In this document: positions 1-8,071 of the stretch, piece by piece | Numbering within the stretch: position 1 is the first letter of the stretch | Layout: each line of letters starts with the position of its first letter | DNA from: a virus | Virus record (IMG/VR): IMGVR_UViG_3300032046_000001 | Location: 124,001-188,000 of that record | Length of the DNA stretch: 64,000 bases | Direction: 5' to 3' (one strand) | Program-made: the position numbers and the translations under genes | The notes under the pieces: model-generated | The model's input: only the letters and a program-made list of their open reading frames with translations | What the model was told of the DNA's origin: nothing | Database searches by the model: none

Positions 1-1
1 T

Positions 2-1075
2 CGACAGAAAACATATAAAGTTTTAGCCAATGCTCTTTATGGTATTTTAGGAACTAATATTTATAGATTCTTTAATCTTGATATGGCATCTTCGATTACA
101 CTATCAGGACAAGAAGTTATTAAAAATTCAATTTTACATGTTGATAAGTATATGGATAATTTAAAGAGAGGAATTAAAGAAGATGTTGATATCACAATAT
201 CAAAAGAAAATGTCTACACTGATTGGATGGATGTGAAATTGAAATATATCATTACAAGCGATACCGATTCGATATTAGCGACATTATCAAAATTTATAAA
301 AAGTAAAGATTATGAAACATCAATTCAAGAAATGACAGATATCTGTTCGAGTATTCAAAATTTTATAAACAATCAAGTTGTTTCAAGAATAATAAATAGA
401 CATAATGTTCCAATTGATAAAAATCGATTAAAAATTAAAAATGAATTGATGTGTTCGAGAGGTTTATTTGTTAGCAAGAAACACTACGCACTCTATGTAA
501 TATTTCAAGAGAATAAACGTGTTGATGAAATGACAATTACTGGATTAGAAATAAAACGTCGTGATTTTTCATCATATACAAAAGATTGTATGAAAGAACT
601 TCTTGATATTATTTTAAAATCTGAAAAAATATCATTTAATCAAATTATGTCATATGTCAAGGAGAAAGAATATGAATTCATTAAAAGAATTCGATGTGGT
701 GATAAAACTGTTGCAAGACCAAGTGGTTGGAAGAAAAAATTAGATGAATATAAAGTTATTCCTCAAGGAATTTACGCAATGATGAACTGGAACGATTTAT
801 TATATAATTCATTCGAATGTGGTGTTCGTGGATATTTATTTAAAATTAATGGCATAGATATTTCAAAGACACCAAAGAATGTTATTGAGAATTATAATAA
901 AATATTTGTATCTGGTGGTAAAACTTTAGAAACCATATGTGTACCGGATGAAGAATCCAGACTTCCTGAATATTTTATCCCAGATATGAAAGAGATGTTA
1001 AAGTTTCACTGGATTGATCGTTACAGTCAGTTATTAGCACCAATTATTAAACCAGTTGAATTAGTAAAAATTTAA
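2..1075 (+). CDS. Family B DNA polymerase, C-terminal part (cut by window start)
   Basis: The open frame enters from the left edge, so the gene is truncated at its 5' end and the ATG at 83 is internal. The first codons read QKTYKVLANALYG, which is the motif B (K...N..YG) of family B polymerases and forms part of the dNTP-binding fingers. About 60 residues on, SDTDSIL is motif C, whose aspartates bind the catalytic metals in the palm. The rest is the thumb region. This is the replicative polymerase, T4 gp43-like by family. The N-terminal exonuclease lies outside the window. The homing-endonuclease unit at 1118-1816 directly follows the stop. Confidence 0.9.
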   Translation, partial: RQKTYKVLANALYGILGTNIYRFFNLDMASSITLSGQEVIKNSILHVDKYMDNLKRGIKEDVDITISKENVYTDWMDVKLKYIITSDTDSILATLSKFIKSKDYETSIQEMTDICSSIQNFINNQVVSRIINRHNVPIDKNRLKIKNELMCSRGLFVSKKHYALYVIFQENKRVDEMTITGLEIKRRDFSSYTKDCMKELLDIILKSEKISFNQIMSYVKEKEYEFIKRIRCGDKTVARPSGWKKKLDEYKVIPQGIYAMMNWNDLLYNSFECGVRGYLFKINGIDISKTPKNVIENYNKIFVSGGKTLETICVPDEESRLPEYFIPDMKEMLKFHWIDRYSQLLAPIIKPVELVKI

Positions 1076-1117
1076 TTTGATATGGAATTATTTTATCATG
1101 GATGATAACAAAATATA

Positions 1118-1191
1118 AAAGAGAGATAGAGACTTAAGCTCGAAAAGAAGTATTCCGAAACTTCCTTCTCTCTTTATTATTCATTCGGAAT
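1118..1191 (+). ncRNA. Pseudoknotted RNA element, copy 1, upstream of HNH gene
   Basis: Seen directly: an outer helix pairs 1118-1126 with 1167-1175. It encloses hairpin P2 (GAG 1129-1131 with CUC 1139-1141, UUAA tetraloop) and, after GAAAA, hairpin P3 (GAAGU 1147-1151 with ACUUC 1060+100-104, that is 1160-1164). The P3 loop AUUCCGAA (1152-1159) is fully complementary to UUCGGAAU at 1184-1191, giving an 8-bp pseudoknot. The same fold with different sequence occurs at five other places in the window. Role unknown; it ends a few bases before the Shine-Dalgarno site of the HNH gene. Confidence 0.8.
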
Positions 1192-1210
1192 GATTATCGG
1201 AGATTATAAA

Positions 1211-1816
1211 ATGAAAATTTATGAAAATTTAGATTTACAAGATTTAGATGTAGAAGTTTGGAGAACTATAAAAGAATACCCAGATTATTCTATTAGTAAT
1301 TTAGGAAGGGTTAAATCATTAAAATTTGGAAAAGAAAGAGTATTAAAACAAGGTAAAAATAGTAGAAAATATTTTTGTGTTGTTTTATCTAAAAATAAAA
1401 ATAAAAAAACAAAATTAGTTCATATACTTGTTTTTGAAATTTATAATAATTACAAATTAAAATCAAATGAGTGTATTCATCACAAAGATGGGAATAAAGA
1501 AAATAATTATTATAAAAATTTAGAAAGAATGACTAAATTAGATCACTTAAGTTTACACAACAAAGGAGAAAACAATCCTATGTTTGGAAAATATTTATCT
1601 ACAAAAACAAAAATGATGATAAGTAAAAATCATTTCGATAATAAAGGTGAAAATAATCCACATCATAAACTAACAGAAGAACAAGTTATCCAGATAAAAT
1701 TATTATTAAAAGAGGGAATATTAACTCAAGAAGAAATAGCTGATATATTTGGAGTTGGTAAAATGACAATTTCAAAAATAAAGAGAGGAAAATTATGGAA
1801 ACATGTGAAAATATGA
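1211..1816 (+). CDS. HNH homing endonuclease (NUMOD4, HNH, C-terminal HTH)
   Basis: 201 residues. The N-terminus has the NUMOD4-type pattern (VWRTIKEYPDYSISNLGRVKS), cut here as a motif W..I..YPDYSISN.GRVKS; the centre has the HNH-type core IHHKDGNKENN with the second Asn; the last 50 residues form a helix-turn-helix (LTQEEIADIFGVGKMTIS). It is a free-standing homing endonuclease that cuts DNA at an allelic empty site. ATG 1211 is chosen over 1190 because CGGAG sits at the right distance and the paralogue at 12068 begins identically. The 3' end overlaps queE by 22 nt and carries its ribosome binding site. Confidence 0.9.
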   Translation: MKIYENLDLQDLDVEVWRTIKEYPDYSISNLGRVKSLKFGKERVLKQGKNSRKYFCVVLSKNKNKKTKLVHILVFEIYNNYKLKSNECIHHKDGNKENNYYKNLERMTKLDHLSLHNKGENNPMFGKYLSTKTKMMISKNHFDNKGENNPHHKLTEEQVIQIKLLLKEGILTQEEIADIFGVGKMTISKIKRGKLWKHVKI

Positions 1817-2475
1817 AAAGTGATATGTCAATAAAAGCAATTGAGTGTTTTTCAACCTATCAAGGAGAAGGGTTATTTTCAGGAAAAAGAGTTGTATTAA
1901 TAAGATTCAAAGAATGTAATCGTGATTGTTGGTATTGTGATACAAAAAATAAAATGAAATATTATGAGGAAGGTGAATATAAATTAGAAGATATTCAAAA
2001 ATTGATAGATGTTGAATGTGCCAATCTTCTCATAACAGGTGGTGAAGTAACATTTGATAAAAATTTTCATCAAACAATATTATTATCAAATAAATTAAAA
2101 TATTCCGAGATGTATATTGAAACAAATGGTTATAAATTAGAGGAACTTTATCAATATGTAAAAAATAATAAAAATATTTATTTTGTCTATTCGCCAAAGA
2201 TCTTCAATGATAAAGATCTATTTAGTGACCCAACTGATGTCTTTATGAACTTGATTGGTAGAAATTTAATTATAAAAGTTTTATATGATGGAACTAATCC
2301 CTTTGTGGAAAAATATTTAAATAAGATTACTAAATACAGAGACAGTGTTTATTTACAACCTATGGGTTCAACCAAAGAAGATATTATTAAGAATATGAAA
2401 GTTGTTCTTGAGGCTGCGGATAAATATAAGTTTAATATTTCAAGTAGATTACATCTAATTCATGATTTCAGATAG
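1795..2475 (+). CDS. queE: 7-carboxy-7-deazaguanine synthase, radical SAM
   Basis: QueE converts 6-carboxytetrahydropterin to CDG, the precursor of preQ0 and other 7-deazaguanines. Near residue 20 is FSTYQGEG, typical of QueE, followed by CNRDCWYC, the shortened C-x3-C-x2-C cluster-binding motif of radical SAM enzymes. ITGGE and ETNG follow as expected. Length (226) fits the family. ATG 1795 has AGAGG six bases upstream, inside the HNH gene; ATG 1813 and 1828 are alternatives. With the DpdA-like gene at 5070 it suggests 7-deazaguanine insertion into phage DNA or into tRNA. QueC and QueD are not in the window. Confidence 0.9.
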   Translation: METCENMKSDMSIKAIECFSTYQGEGLFSGKRVVLIRFKECNRDCWYCDTKNKMKYYEEGEYKLEDIQKLIDVECANLLITGGEVTFDKNFHQTILLSNKLKYSEMYIETNGYKLEELYQYVKNNKNIYFVYSPKIFNDKDLFSDPTDVFMNLIGRNLIIKVLYDGTNPFVEKYLNKITKYRDSVYLQPMGSTKEDIIKNMKVVLEAADKYKFNISSRLHLIHDFR

Positions 2476-2484
2476 GAAAAGATT

Positions 2485-2676
2485 ATGTACAATGAACAAT
2501 CAGTATGCGACGGTTTGACTATTTATGAAAACTGTAAAGGTGAATGGCCGAATCCTCAGAAATTTAAAATTAAGATTGAATCAGGAATATGTGACATATG
2601 TAATGAAGAAAAAGAAATATTAGTATTTCTTGGAAATAATATATGTGTGGAGTGTATTAAAAAGGATAGTATATGA
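2485..2676 (+). CDS. Small zinc-finger-like protein
   Basis: 63 residues. The C-terminal half has CDIC and, 20 residues on, CVEC, which would bind one zinc ion as a small ribbon. The function is not recognised. It starts nine bases after queE behind an AGGA-type site, and its TGA overlaps the next ATG (ATGA), so it is part of the queE-purM operon. Confidence 0.7.
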   Translation: MYNEQSVCDGLTIYENCKGEWPNPQKFKIKIESGICDICNEEKEILVFLGNNICVECIKKDSI

Positions 2677-2829
2677 AATTTGAATTAACTTGTGATATAA
2701 ACTTTGAAGCTGATGATAAATACAACGCATTTTTTATTGAGTAATCATTTCAAATGTTTATATGAAGATGAAGACGATTTATATTTAGAATTTAATGGTG
2801 ATATAAATTTAAAACGGATTGATATATGA
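2673..2829 (+). pseudogene. Small gene broken by a +1 shift at a T run
   Basis: ATG 2673 overlaps the preceding stop and opens 23 codons before TAA. Just before that stop lies a run of six T at about 2730. Removing one T gives a continuous frame of about 51 codons ending at TGA 2827-2829, which overlaps the purM ATG in the same ATGA manner as the neighbouring junctions. The product would be acidic (YEDEDDLYLEFNGDI). Either a true frameshift mutation, a sequencing homopolymer error, or slippage. Function unknown. Confidence 0.55.
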
Positions 2830-3917
2830 ACTATAAAGATTCTGGTGTGGACACTAAATTAGAAACTATCGGATTAGACATTTTTATTGATAATATAAAA
2901 CAATCATTCAACAATATTCCATCAGGAGTTGGTAAAGTTTTTGATGATATTGGTTATTTCGCCAATGTCATCAATCTTACTAATGATATGAGTTTAGTTG
3001 TGTCAGCCGATGGAGTTGGAACTAAAGTTTTAATTGCCCAAATGATGAATAAATATGACACAATCGGAATTGATTGTATTGCCATGAATATAAATGATAT
3101 TATTTGTCTTGGTGCAAAACCTATCAGTTTTTTGGACTATATTGCCCTACAATCACCACAACTTGAGTTGATGGAACAACTATCTGAGGGACTATTAAAA
3201 GGTGCTCAGATGGTAGGTATAACGATTCCTGGTGGTGAAACAGCACAAGTACGAGATCTTATTAAAGGTGTTCGAAATAATTTTGGTTTTGATATAGCTG
3301 GTTTTGGTATTGGTATGGTTAATCCTGAGAAAATAATTAATGGAAGTGATATTAAAATTGGAGATTCTATAATCGGAATTGAAAGTAGCGGATTACATTC
3401 TAATGGTTATTCGTTAGCACGTAAAGTTTTACTCGACTCTAACAAATATACAGTAGATAGTTATATTCCAGAACTTCAAATGACTCTTGGTGAGGAACTT
3501 TTAAAACCAACAATTATATATTCATCAATGGTTAATGAAATATTACATGAAGATATTGATGTTAAGGCACTCATAAATATTACTGGTGATGGTATGATGA
3601 ATATGGTGAGAGTCAAGAGAGATAATATTCGATTTGCGATTGATTATCTACCAGATCCACCACCTATATTTAAATTAATTCAAAAGGAAGGAAATGTTTC
3701 AGATGCTGAGATGTATAATATTTTCAATATGGGAATTGGATTTGTAACAGTTGTTAGTCACGAAGATGAAGAAAAAATAAAAGACACTATAAGTCGATTT
3801 GACTTAAAGTGTTGGAAAATTGGAAGAATTGAAAAAGCGGATATAAAGAAAGTCAATATTTTCCCCAAAAGATTGATTGGATATCGAAGAGAATTAAATG
3901 AATGGGAAGATTTTTAA
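2826..3917 (+). CDS. purM: Phosphoribosylaminoimidazole synthetase (AIR synthetase)
   Basis: PurM closes FGAM to AIR with ATP in purine synthesis. The full-length 363-residue protein has YKDSGVD at the start, ADGVGTKV near residue 60, the MNINDI segment and GGETAQ near residue 138, all typical of the PurM/AIRS fold, and a C-terminal domain with ITGDGMMNM. Its start overlaps the preceding small gene. Some large phages, including marine T4-like phages, carry purM to raise purine supply for replication. No other de novo purine gene except the PurA/PurZ homologue at 54899 is seen here. Confidence 0.93.
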   Translation: MNYKDSGVDTKLETIGLDIFIDNIKQSFNNIPSGVGKVFDDIGYFANVINLTNDMSLVVSADGVGTKVLIAQMMNKYDTIGIDCIAMNINDIICLGAKPISFLDYIALQSPQLELMEQLSEGLLKGAQMVGITIPGGETAQVRDLIKGVRNNFGFDIAGFGIGMVNPEKIINGSDIKIGDSIIGIESSGLHSNGYSLARKVLLDSNKYTVDSYIPELQMTLGEELLKPTIIYSSMVNEILHEDIDVKALINITGDGMMNMVRVKRDNIRFAIDYLPDPPPIFKLIQKEGNVSDAEMYNIFNMGIGFVTVVSHEDEEKIKDTISRFDLKCWKIGRIEKADIKKVNIFPKRLIGYRRELNEWEDF

Positions 3918-3938
3918 AATTTAAAGGAGAAATAAAAA

Positions 3939-4226
3939 ATGAGAACATTAGAAGCAGTAAAAGACAAAATTATAGTAGAGTTGGACATCCCTCTTGAGAG
4001 TAAGACAGAATCTGGTCTTTTCATTCCAGAGACAGCAGTAAACGAACCACAGAAATATGGCAAGGTTGTCTCAATAGGTGAAGAGGTTTCTTATAGAGAC
4101 AAGTTGAATATTGGTGATATTATATCTTTTCATGGACGTGCTGGTCAGGATATAATCTTAAACCGTAAGATTTTCAAGGTGCTTCTTGAAGGTGAAGTTT
4201 ATGGAATCATAAAGGAAACTAATTAA
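3939..4226 (+). CDS. GroES-like co-chaperonin
   Basis: 95 residues, the usual Cpn10 size. KDKIIVELD near residue 9 matches the first strand of GroES, the mobile loop region carries ESKTESGLFIPETA, and the C-terminal half has the GDII/VL..G pattern. It would cap host GroEL, as T4 gp31 does for folding of the major capsid protein. A strong AAAGGAG site precedes ATG. The stop overlaps the next ATG (TAATG), so it is coupled to the thioredoxin-like gene. Confidence 0.88.
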   Translation: MRTLEAVKDKIIVELDIPLESKTESGLFIPETAVNEPQKYGKVVSIGEEVSYRDKLNIGDIISFHGRAGQDIILNRKIFKVLLEGEVYGIIKETN

Positions 4227-4534
4227 TGAAAGAACTAACAACTGACAATTTTAATACAATTAAGTCAGGAGTTTCTATTGTAGATTTTTGGTCGGAGTTC
4301 TGTATGCAGTGTGTAGCACTGCAACGGACTCTCGATCAATTAGAAAAACAGTATACCCAAGTTAATTTTTATTCAGCTAATGTTGGACATTTATCTGACT
4401 TGGCTGGAGATTTAAATATAACAGCACTACCTACGATAATTTTCTTAAAAGATGGTGAAGAAAAACTACGAATTTTTGGAAACAGACCCCAAAAATATAT
4501 TGAAGATGAAATTAAAAAATTATTAGGAGAATAA
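4226..4534 (+). CDS. Thioredoxin-like protein
   Basis: 102 residues with a complete thioredoxin fold pattern: VDFWSEFCMQC near residue 20 is the active-site region, with the redox pair as CMQC instead of CGPC, and ALPTIIFLKDGE near residue 68 contains the conserved cis-proline. It may reduce the phage ribonucleotide reductase or another phage enzyme; that partner is not in the window. Translationally coupled to the GroES-like gene. Confidence 0.88.
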   Translation: MKELTTDNFNTIKSGVSIVDFWSEFCMQCVALQRTLDQLEKQYTQVNFYSANVGHLSDLAGDLNITALPTIIFLKDGEEKLRIFGNRPQKYIEDEIKKLLGE

Positions 4535-4535
4535 A

Positions 4536-5051
4536 ATGAGACGAACAATACTTATTAACGGTTCTGGTGGAACTGGAAAAGATGAACTTGTAAAGATGGC
4601 AAAAGATATTTTGGACATTCCTGTTTATAATATCTCATCTATTACACCTGTTATGGAAATGGCCAAACTTATGGGATGGGATGGAACAAAAGACGACAAG
4701 TCACGAAAACTTTTAAGTGATTTGAAAGATCTTTGGATCGAATTTAATAACGGTCCAATTAATAAACTGATTCAAACAATCGATGAAATTGATGATCAGT
4801 ACAATCCTCCAGATCCATATCTCATTTTCATTCATATTCGTGAACCATATGAAATTGAAAAGTTTAAGAGTAACTATCCAGATACAGCTACCGTTATGGT
4901 AAAAAGAAGTAAAACTACAAAATACAATAATGATAGTGATCAATTTGCAGATGAATACGCATATGACTATATAATTGAAAATGATGGGACACTAAACGAA
5001 CTGAAAGATGCAGTTGAAGTACTACTTAAAGATCTGAATATTTTAAAGTAG
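4536..5051 (+). CDS. P-loop nucleotide kinase-like protein (dNMP kinase type)
   Basis: 171 residues. INGSGGTGKDE at residue 6 is a Walker A loop of the nucleoside-monophosphate-kinase kind, and IFIHIREPYEIEKF near residue 100 resembles the LID-side R-E-P segment seen in phage deoxynucleotide kinases. A role in making dNTPs, possibly modified ones, fits the operon, but the substrate cannot be read from the sequence. Stop TAG is directly followed by the next reading frame. Confidence 0.65.
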   Translation: MRRTILINGSGGTGKDELVKMAKDILDIPVYNISSITPVMEMAKLMGWDGTKDDKSRKLLSDLKDLWIEFNNGPINKLIQTIDEIDDQYNPPDPYLIFIHIREPYEIEKFKSNYPDTATVMVKRSKTTKYNNDSDQFADEYAYDYIIENDGTLNELKDAVEVLLKDLNILK

Positions 5052-5069
5052 TTGACGAAAGGACTACAA

Positions 5070-6443
5070 TTGTCATCAGGTTATGTCGTGGCTGGATTTG
5101 AAGTCCTAACTACTATTATTGATAATTTCATTTTTAGTCCCAATTTCAATAATAATTTTACTCAACAAGACTTAATAAATTTTTTTGAAAATAGATGTAA
5201 TAAATTTCTGCATAGTTTTGGTTGTGATTTTAAAGGCAAGAAGAGATATGATAAGTTCATCAAGAAAAAAATATCTCTTCTTGATTATTGTAGAAATTCT
5301 GGTTTTTATGGTAATTCTGAATTTATATTAGATTCGGGTGGATTCCAGTTAAGTATTGGTATCCTCAATAAAGAAGAATCAACAGACTTACAGGATTTAT
5401 ATTATAACTTTCTAAATCAATACATTAATAAATATAATCGGGCATTTATTTTTGATATGCCTCCTGGTCCGGGTTGTACTGTCTTTAAAACATTCAAAGA
5501 TGTTTATGAAGGAAATAAACAATCATATCTTAGAGCTTCTGAATTCCCACAACATGTCAGAGACAAAATCATATATATTCATCATTTTAGGACACCAAAA
5601 TTATGGGATATATATACAAAAATTTTAGATGAAAATAATTTATTTGATAAATTTAAATATCATGGTACTGGCGGTATTGTTGCCAATCTATCGACTGATT
5701 TAGCTATTCCATGTATAATATATGTTTTACCTCTAATCACCCTTCTTAATAGAACTATAAAAACAAAAAGAAATTATTTAAACTTTCATGTATTGGGTGG
5801 TGCTGGTTTTCGAGATATTTTGTTTTATGAAATGTTCCGAATTCATATTAAAGAAAAACACAATATCGAACTAAATATAACTTACGACTCATCTGGTATT
5901 TTCAAGGCATTAATGATTGCTAAGTTTATTCACATAATAAAAGATGACTCTGTGTTTAAAGTAAATATTGGAACAATGAATCTTGAAAAAAGACATAAAA
6001 ATTCAAATATTCAGATTATCGATTTATATCGTGAGGGAATAAATAAATTCTCAGATGATAATAATTTCAAACGAATTAATTTAGAAAATATTTATGATTC
6101 GACCACAGGAACTTTCTATGAAGATATTCGTTTGTATAGTATGTTGTGTGTGTTGAATAATTACTCAGAAATAACACAATATTTTCAGAATATAGTCGAG
6201 GAATTATATACACTCTATAAGAACAAACAGTATGAAGGATTTAATGAAAAAATTGAATTAATAACCAGACGACTAAATAATGAAAAAATTACAAGAAAAC
6301 AAAATGCCAAATCTGCAAGTTTAATTAAGTCTCTCGACATGTTAACAGACTTAGATGAGGAGTATTGTAAATATCTGGTTGATAAATTTTTAATGAAAGA
6401 TGAATTTACAGAATTAGAGAAAAAGAAGTTATATACGATTTAA
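5070..6443 (+). CDS. DpdA-like / tRNA-guanine transglycosylase-like protein
   Basis: TGT-fold enzymes swap a guanine base for a 7-deazaguanine; DpdA members act on DNA. Around residue 85 is FILDSGGFQ, the TGT signature that holds the general-base aspartate. Near residue 240 come HVLGGAGF and then ITYDSS, whose Asp is a plausible nucleophile. Conserved H and C pairs for zinc are not evident, as in DpdA rather than bacterial TGT. TTG 5070 is preferred over TTG 5052 because AAAGGA lies six bases ahead. It follows the kinase gene and shares the operon with queE. The DNA-versus-tRNA target is inferred. Confidence 0.75.
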   Translation: MSSGYVVAGFEVLTTIIDNFIFSPNFNNNFTQQDLINFFENRCNKFLHSFGCDFKGKKRYDKFIKKKISLLDYCRNSGFYGNSEFILDSGGFQLSIGILNKEESTDLQDLYYNFLNQYINKYNRAFIFDMPPGPGCTVFKTFKDVYEGNKQSYLRASEFPQHVRDKIIYIHHFRTPKLWDIYTKILDENNLFDKFKYHGTGGIVANLSTDLAIPCIIYVLPLITLLNRTIKTKRNYLNFHVLGGAGFRDILFYEMFRIHIKEKHNIELNITYDSSGIFKALMIAKFIHIIKDDSVFKVNIGTMNLEKRHKNSNIQIIDLYREGINKFSDDNNFKRINLENIYDSTTGTFYEDIRLYSMLCVLNNYSEITQYFQNIVEELYTLYKNKQYEGFNEKIELITRRLNNEKITRKQNAKSASLIKSLDMLTDLDEEYCKYLVDKFLMKDEFTELEKKKLYTI

Positions 6444-6486
6444 AAAGAATAGAATGATAACATATTAATAAAAAGGAGAAATATAT

Positions 6487-7947
6487 TTGATCACTGACTC
6501 TTTTTTAAATACTTGCTTCTCAGTCATTTTCTGTCAATCAAATATTAAAAAGAATAAATCGCTATATCGAGATATTGTAGAAATTTTAAATATTGATAGT
6601 ACGATGAAAAGTATTGATATCCCCATAAGTCTAAGAAATAAAATAGAGATTTTAAATAAGATTTGTGAGATGAAATTAAATGATAAAAATGATGATAATA
6701 TTATTGATAGTCTATCTTTTAGTAATAAATACTCCCAATTAATTCCAATTCTTGAATCAAAATTAAGTGAGTGTATAAATGATAGTGATATAGTAGATCA
6801 CGTTCATCAAATAAAATTAAGAAAGAAATTAAATTCGTTACTGACAAATCAAGATAAAATAAATAAAATTTTAAATAGCGTCAAGGAGTCATCTTTTGAT
6901 TCTATTGATGATTTAATTTGTGATTATGAAGATACCATAAAACTATTATACGTTGATATGATGAATAACAATAGAAGTGCTGGTATAGAGTCAATATCAT
7001 CAATTGATTTATGTAAAGATGATTATACTCCGGTGCTATCAAAAATAATTGAAAAGTATGATGAAGTTAACACAACACCAACTGGATATGACCTATTAGA
7101 CACTCAGATATTCTATGGTGGATTTGAAAAATCTAGATTATATATTTTTGCAGGTTGTGCTGGTTCTGGAAAATCAACACTATTGTGTAATTTGATATTG
7201 AGTTCAATCAGAAAAGAATCAACTGATATATCAAAACCAAAAGTTTATGTTTATATAACCTTAGAAAATATGATTGATGAATCATTTGTTAGAATCTATC
7301 AAGCTATGTTTGATAAAACAAAAGTTGAAGTTCTTAATGATATAAATCAGGGTGTTGATATTAGAGTCCGAATTTTAAATGAATTGGAAAAAACTAATTC
7401 AAATATAATAATGAAATATTTTACACCAGGAACTATCAGTACAACTGACGTAATGATGGTATTAGATGATGTTGCTGAAGAATATGGTAAAGAAAATATA
7501 TTAGGATTATATTTAGACTATTTAGATGTTTTGAGAAATGATATAAAATATGAACGACCAGATCTTGAAATTGGTCATATGGCTTTATCTCTTAAAGCAT
7601 TAGCGGTAAATTATAATCTTCCAGTTATAACAGTGACACATCTCAATAGTTCATCATATGGACAAGATGCGGTTAAGAATTTAAGTCTTGGTCAAATGTC
7701 AAAGTCAGTTCAAAAAATAGAACATGGTGATTTTATATGTCTAATGGTAAGAGATCCGATGAATGATACAATAATCCATATGAAGATTGGTAAAAATAGA
7801 TCAGGACAGGCTAATAATATATCAATTGATTTTAAAGTCGATTTGAGTAAATCAAAATTTATTGACTGTTTTTGGCCTAATAAAAGTAATAGCCAAAATT
7901 TTACAAATGATTCATTCATTGGATATGGGGAAAATAATCTTTTTTAA
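6487..7947 (+). CDS. Replicative DNA helicase, DnaB / T4 gp41 type
   Basis: 486 residues. The N-terminal 190 residues are helical, as in the primase-binding domain. GCAGSGKST at 223-231 is Walker A of the RecA-like hexameric helicase, YLDYLDV is the Walker B strand, and VITVTHLN the sensor segment. It unwinds DNA at the phage fork with the family B polymerase coded upstream. The start is TTG with GGAG seven bases ahead; no upstream ATG in frame fits. Confidence 0.88.
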   Translation: MITDSFLNTCFSVIFCQSNIKKNKSLYRDIVEILNIDSTMKSIDIPISLRNKIEILNKICEMKLNDKNDDNIIDSLSFSNKYSQLIPILESKLSECINDSDIVDHVHQIKLRKKLNSLLTNQDKINKILNSVKESSFDSIDDLICDYEDTIKLLYVDMMNNNRSAGIESISSIDLCKDDYTPVLSKIIEKYDEVNTTPTGYDLLDTQIFYGGFEKSRLYIFAGCAGSGKSTLLCNLILSSIRKESTDISKPKVYVYITLENMIDESFVRIYQAMFDKTKVEVLNDINQGVDIRVRILNELEKTNSNIIMKYFTPGTISTTDVMMVLDDVAEEYGKENILGLYLDYLDVLRNDIKYERPDLEIGHMALSLKALAVNYNLPVITVTHLNSSSYGQDAVKNLSLGQMSKSVQKIEHGDFICLMVRDPMNDTIIHMKIGKNRSGQANNISIDFKVDLSKSKFIDCFWPNKSNSQNFTNDSFIGYGENNLF

Positions 7948-7988
7948 AAAGTAGTGGGTTTAATTTTTTTAAATATATAAATTATATC

Positions 7989-8004
7989 GGGAACAAAATA
8001 TAAA
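7989..8004 (+). promoter_or_regulatory. GGGAACAAAA-TATAAA motif, copy 1
   Basis: GGGAACAAAATATAAA in the gap between the helicase and the acidic head-module gene. It is one of seven close copies of GGGAACAA(AA) found only between genes on the plus strand. The TATAAA box resembles a T4-type late promoter box, but the start of transcription is not known. Confidence 0.45.
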
Positions 8005-8014
8005 GGATTATGGG

Positions 8015-8043
8015 TAATTGTGAATCACAATTATTTTTTTTTT
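8015..8043 (+). terminator. Intrinsic terminator or attenuator ahead of 8072 gene
   Basis: TAATTGTG 8015-8022 pairs with CACAATTA 8026-8033 around an AAT loop and is followed by ten T. This is a textbook Rho-independent terminator. It lies between the GGGAAC motif and the coding start at 8072, so it ends helicase transcription or acts as an attenuator. Confidence 0.75.
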
Positions 8044-8071
8044 AATTTACTAAAATTCGGAGGTTTTTCTA

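Noticed and set aside
1076-1794. Group I intron carrying the HNH gene
   Set aside because: The polymerase and queE are both complete at this junction and no P/Q/R/S core or P7 could be found; the HNH gene stands free between genes.
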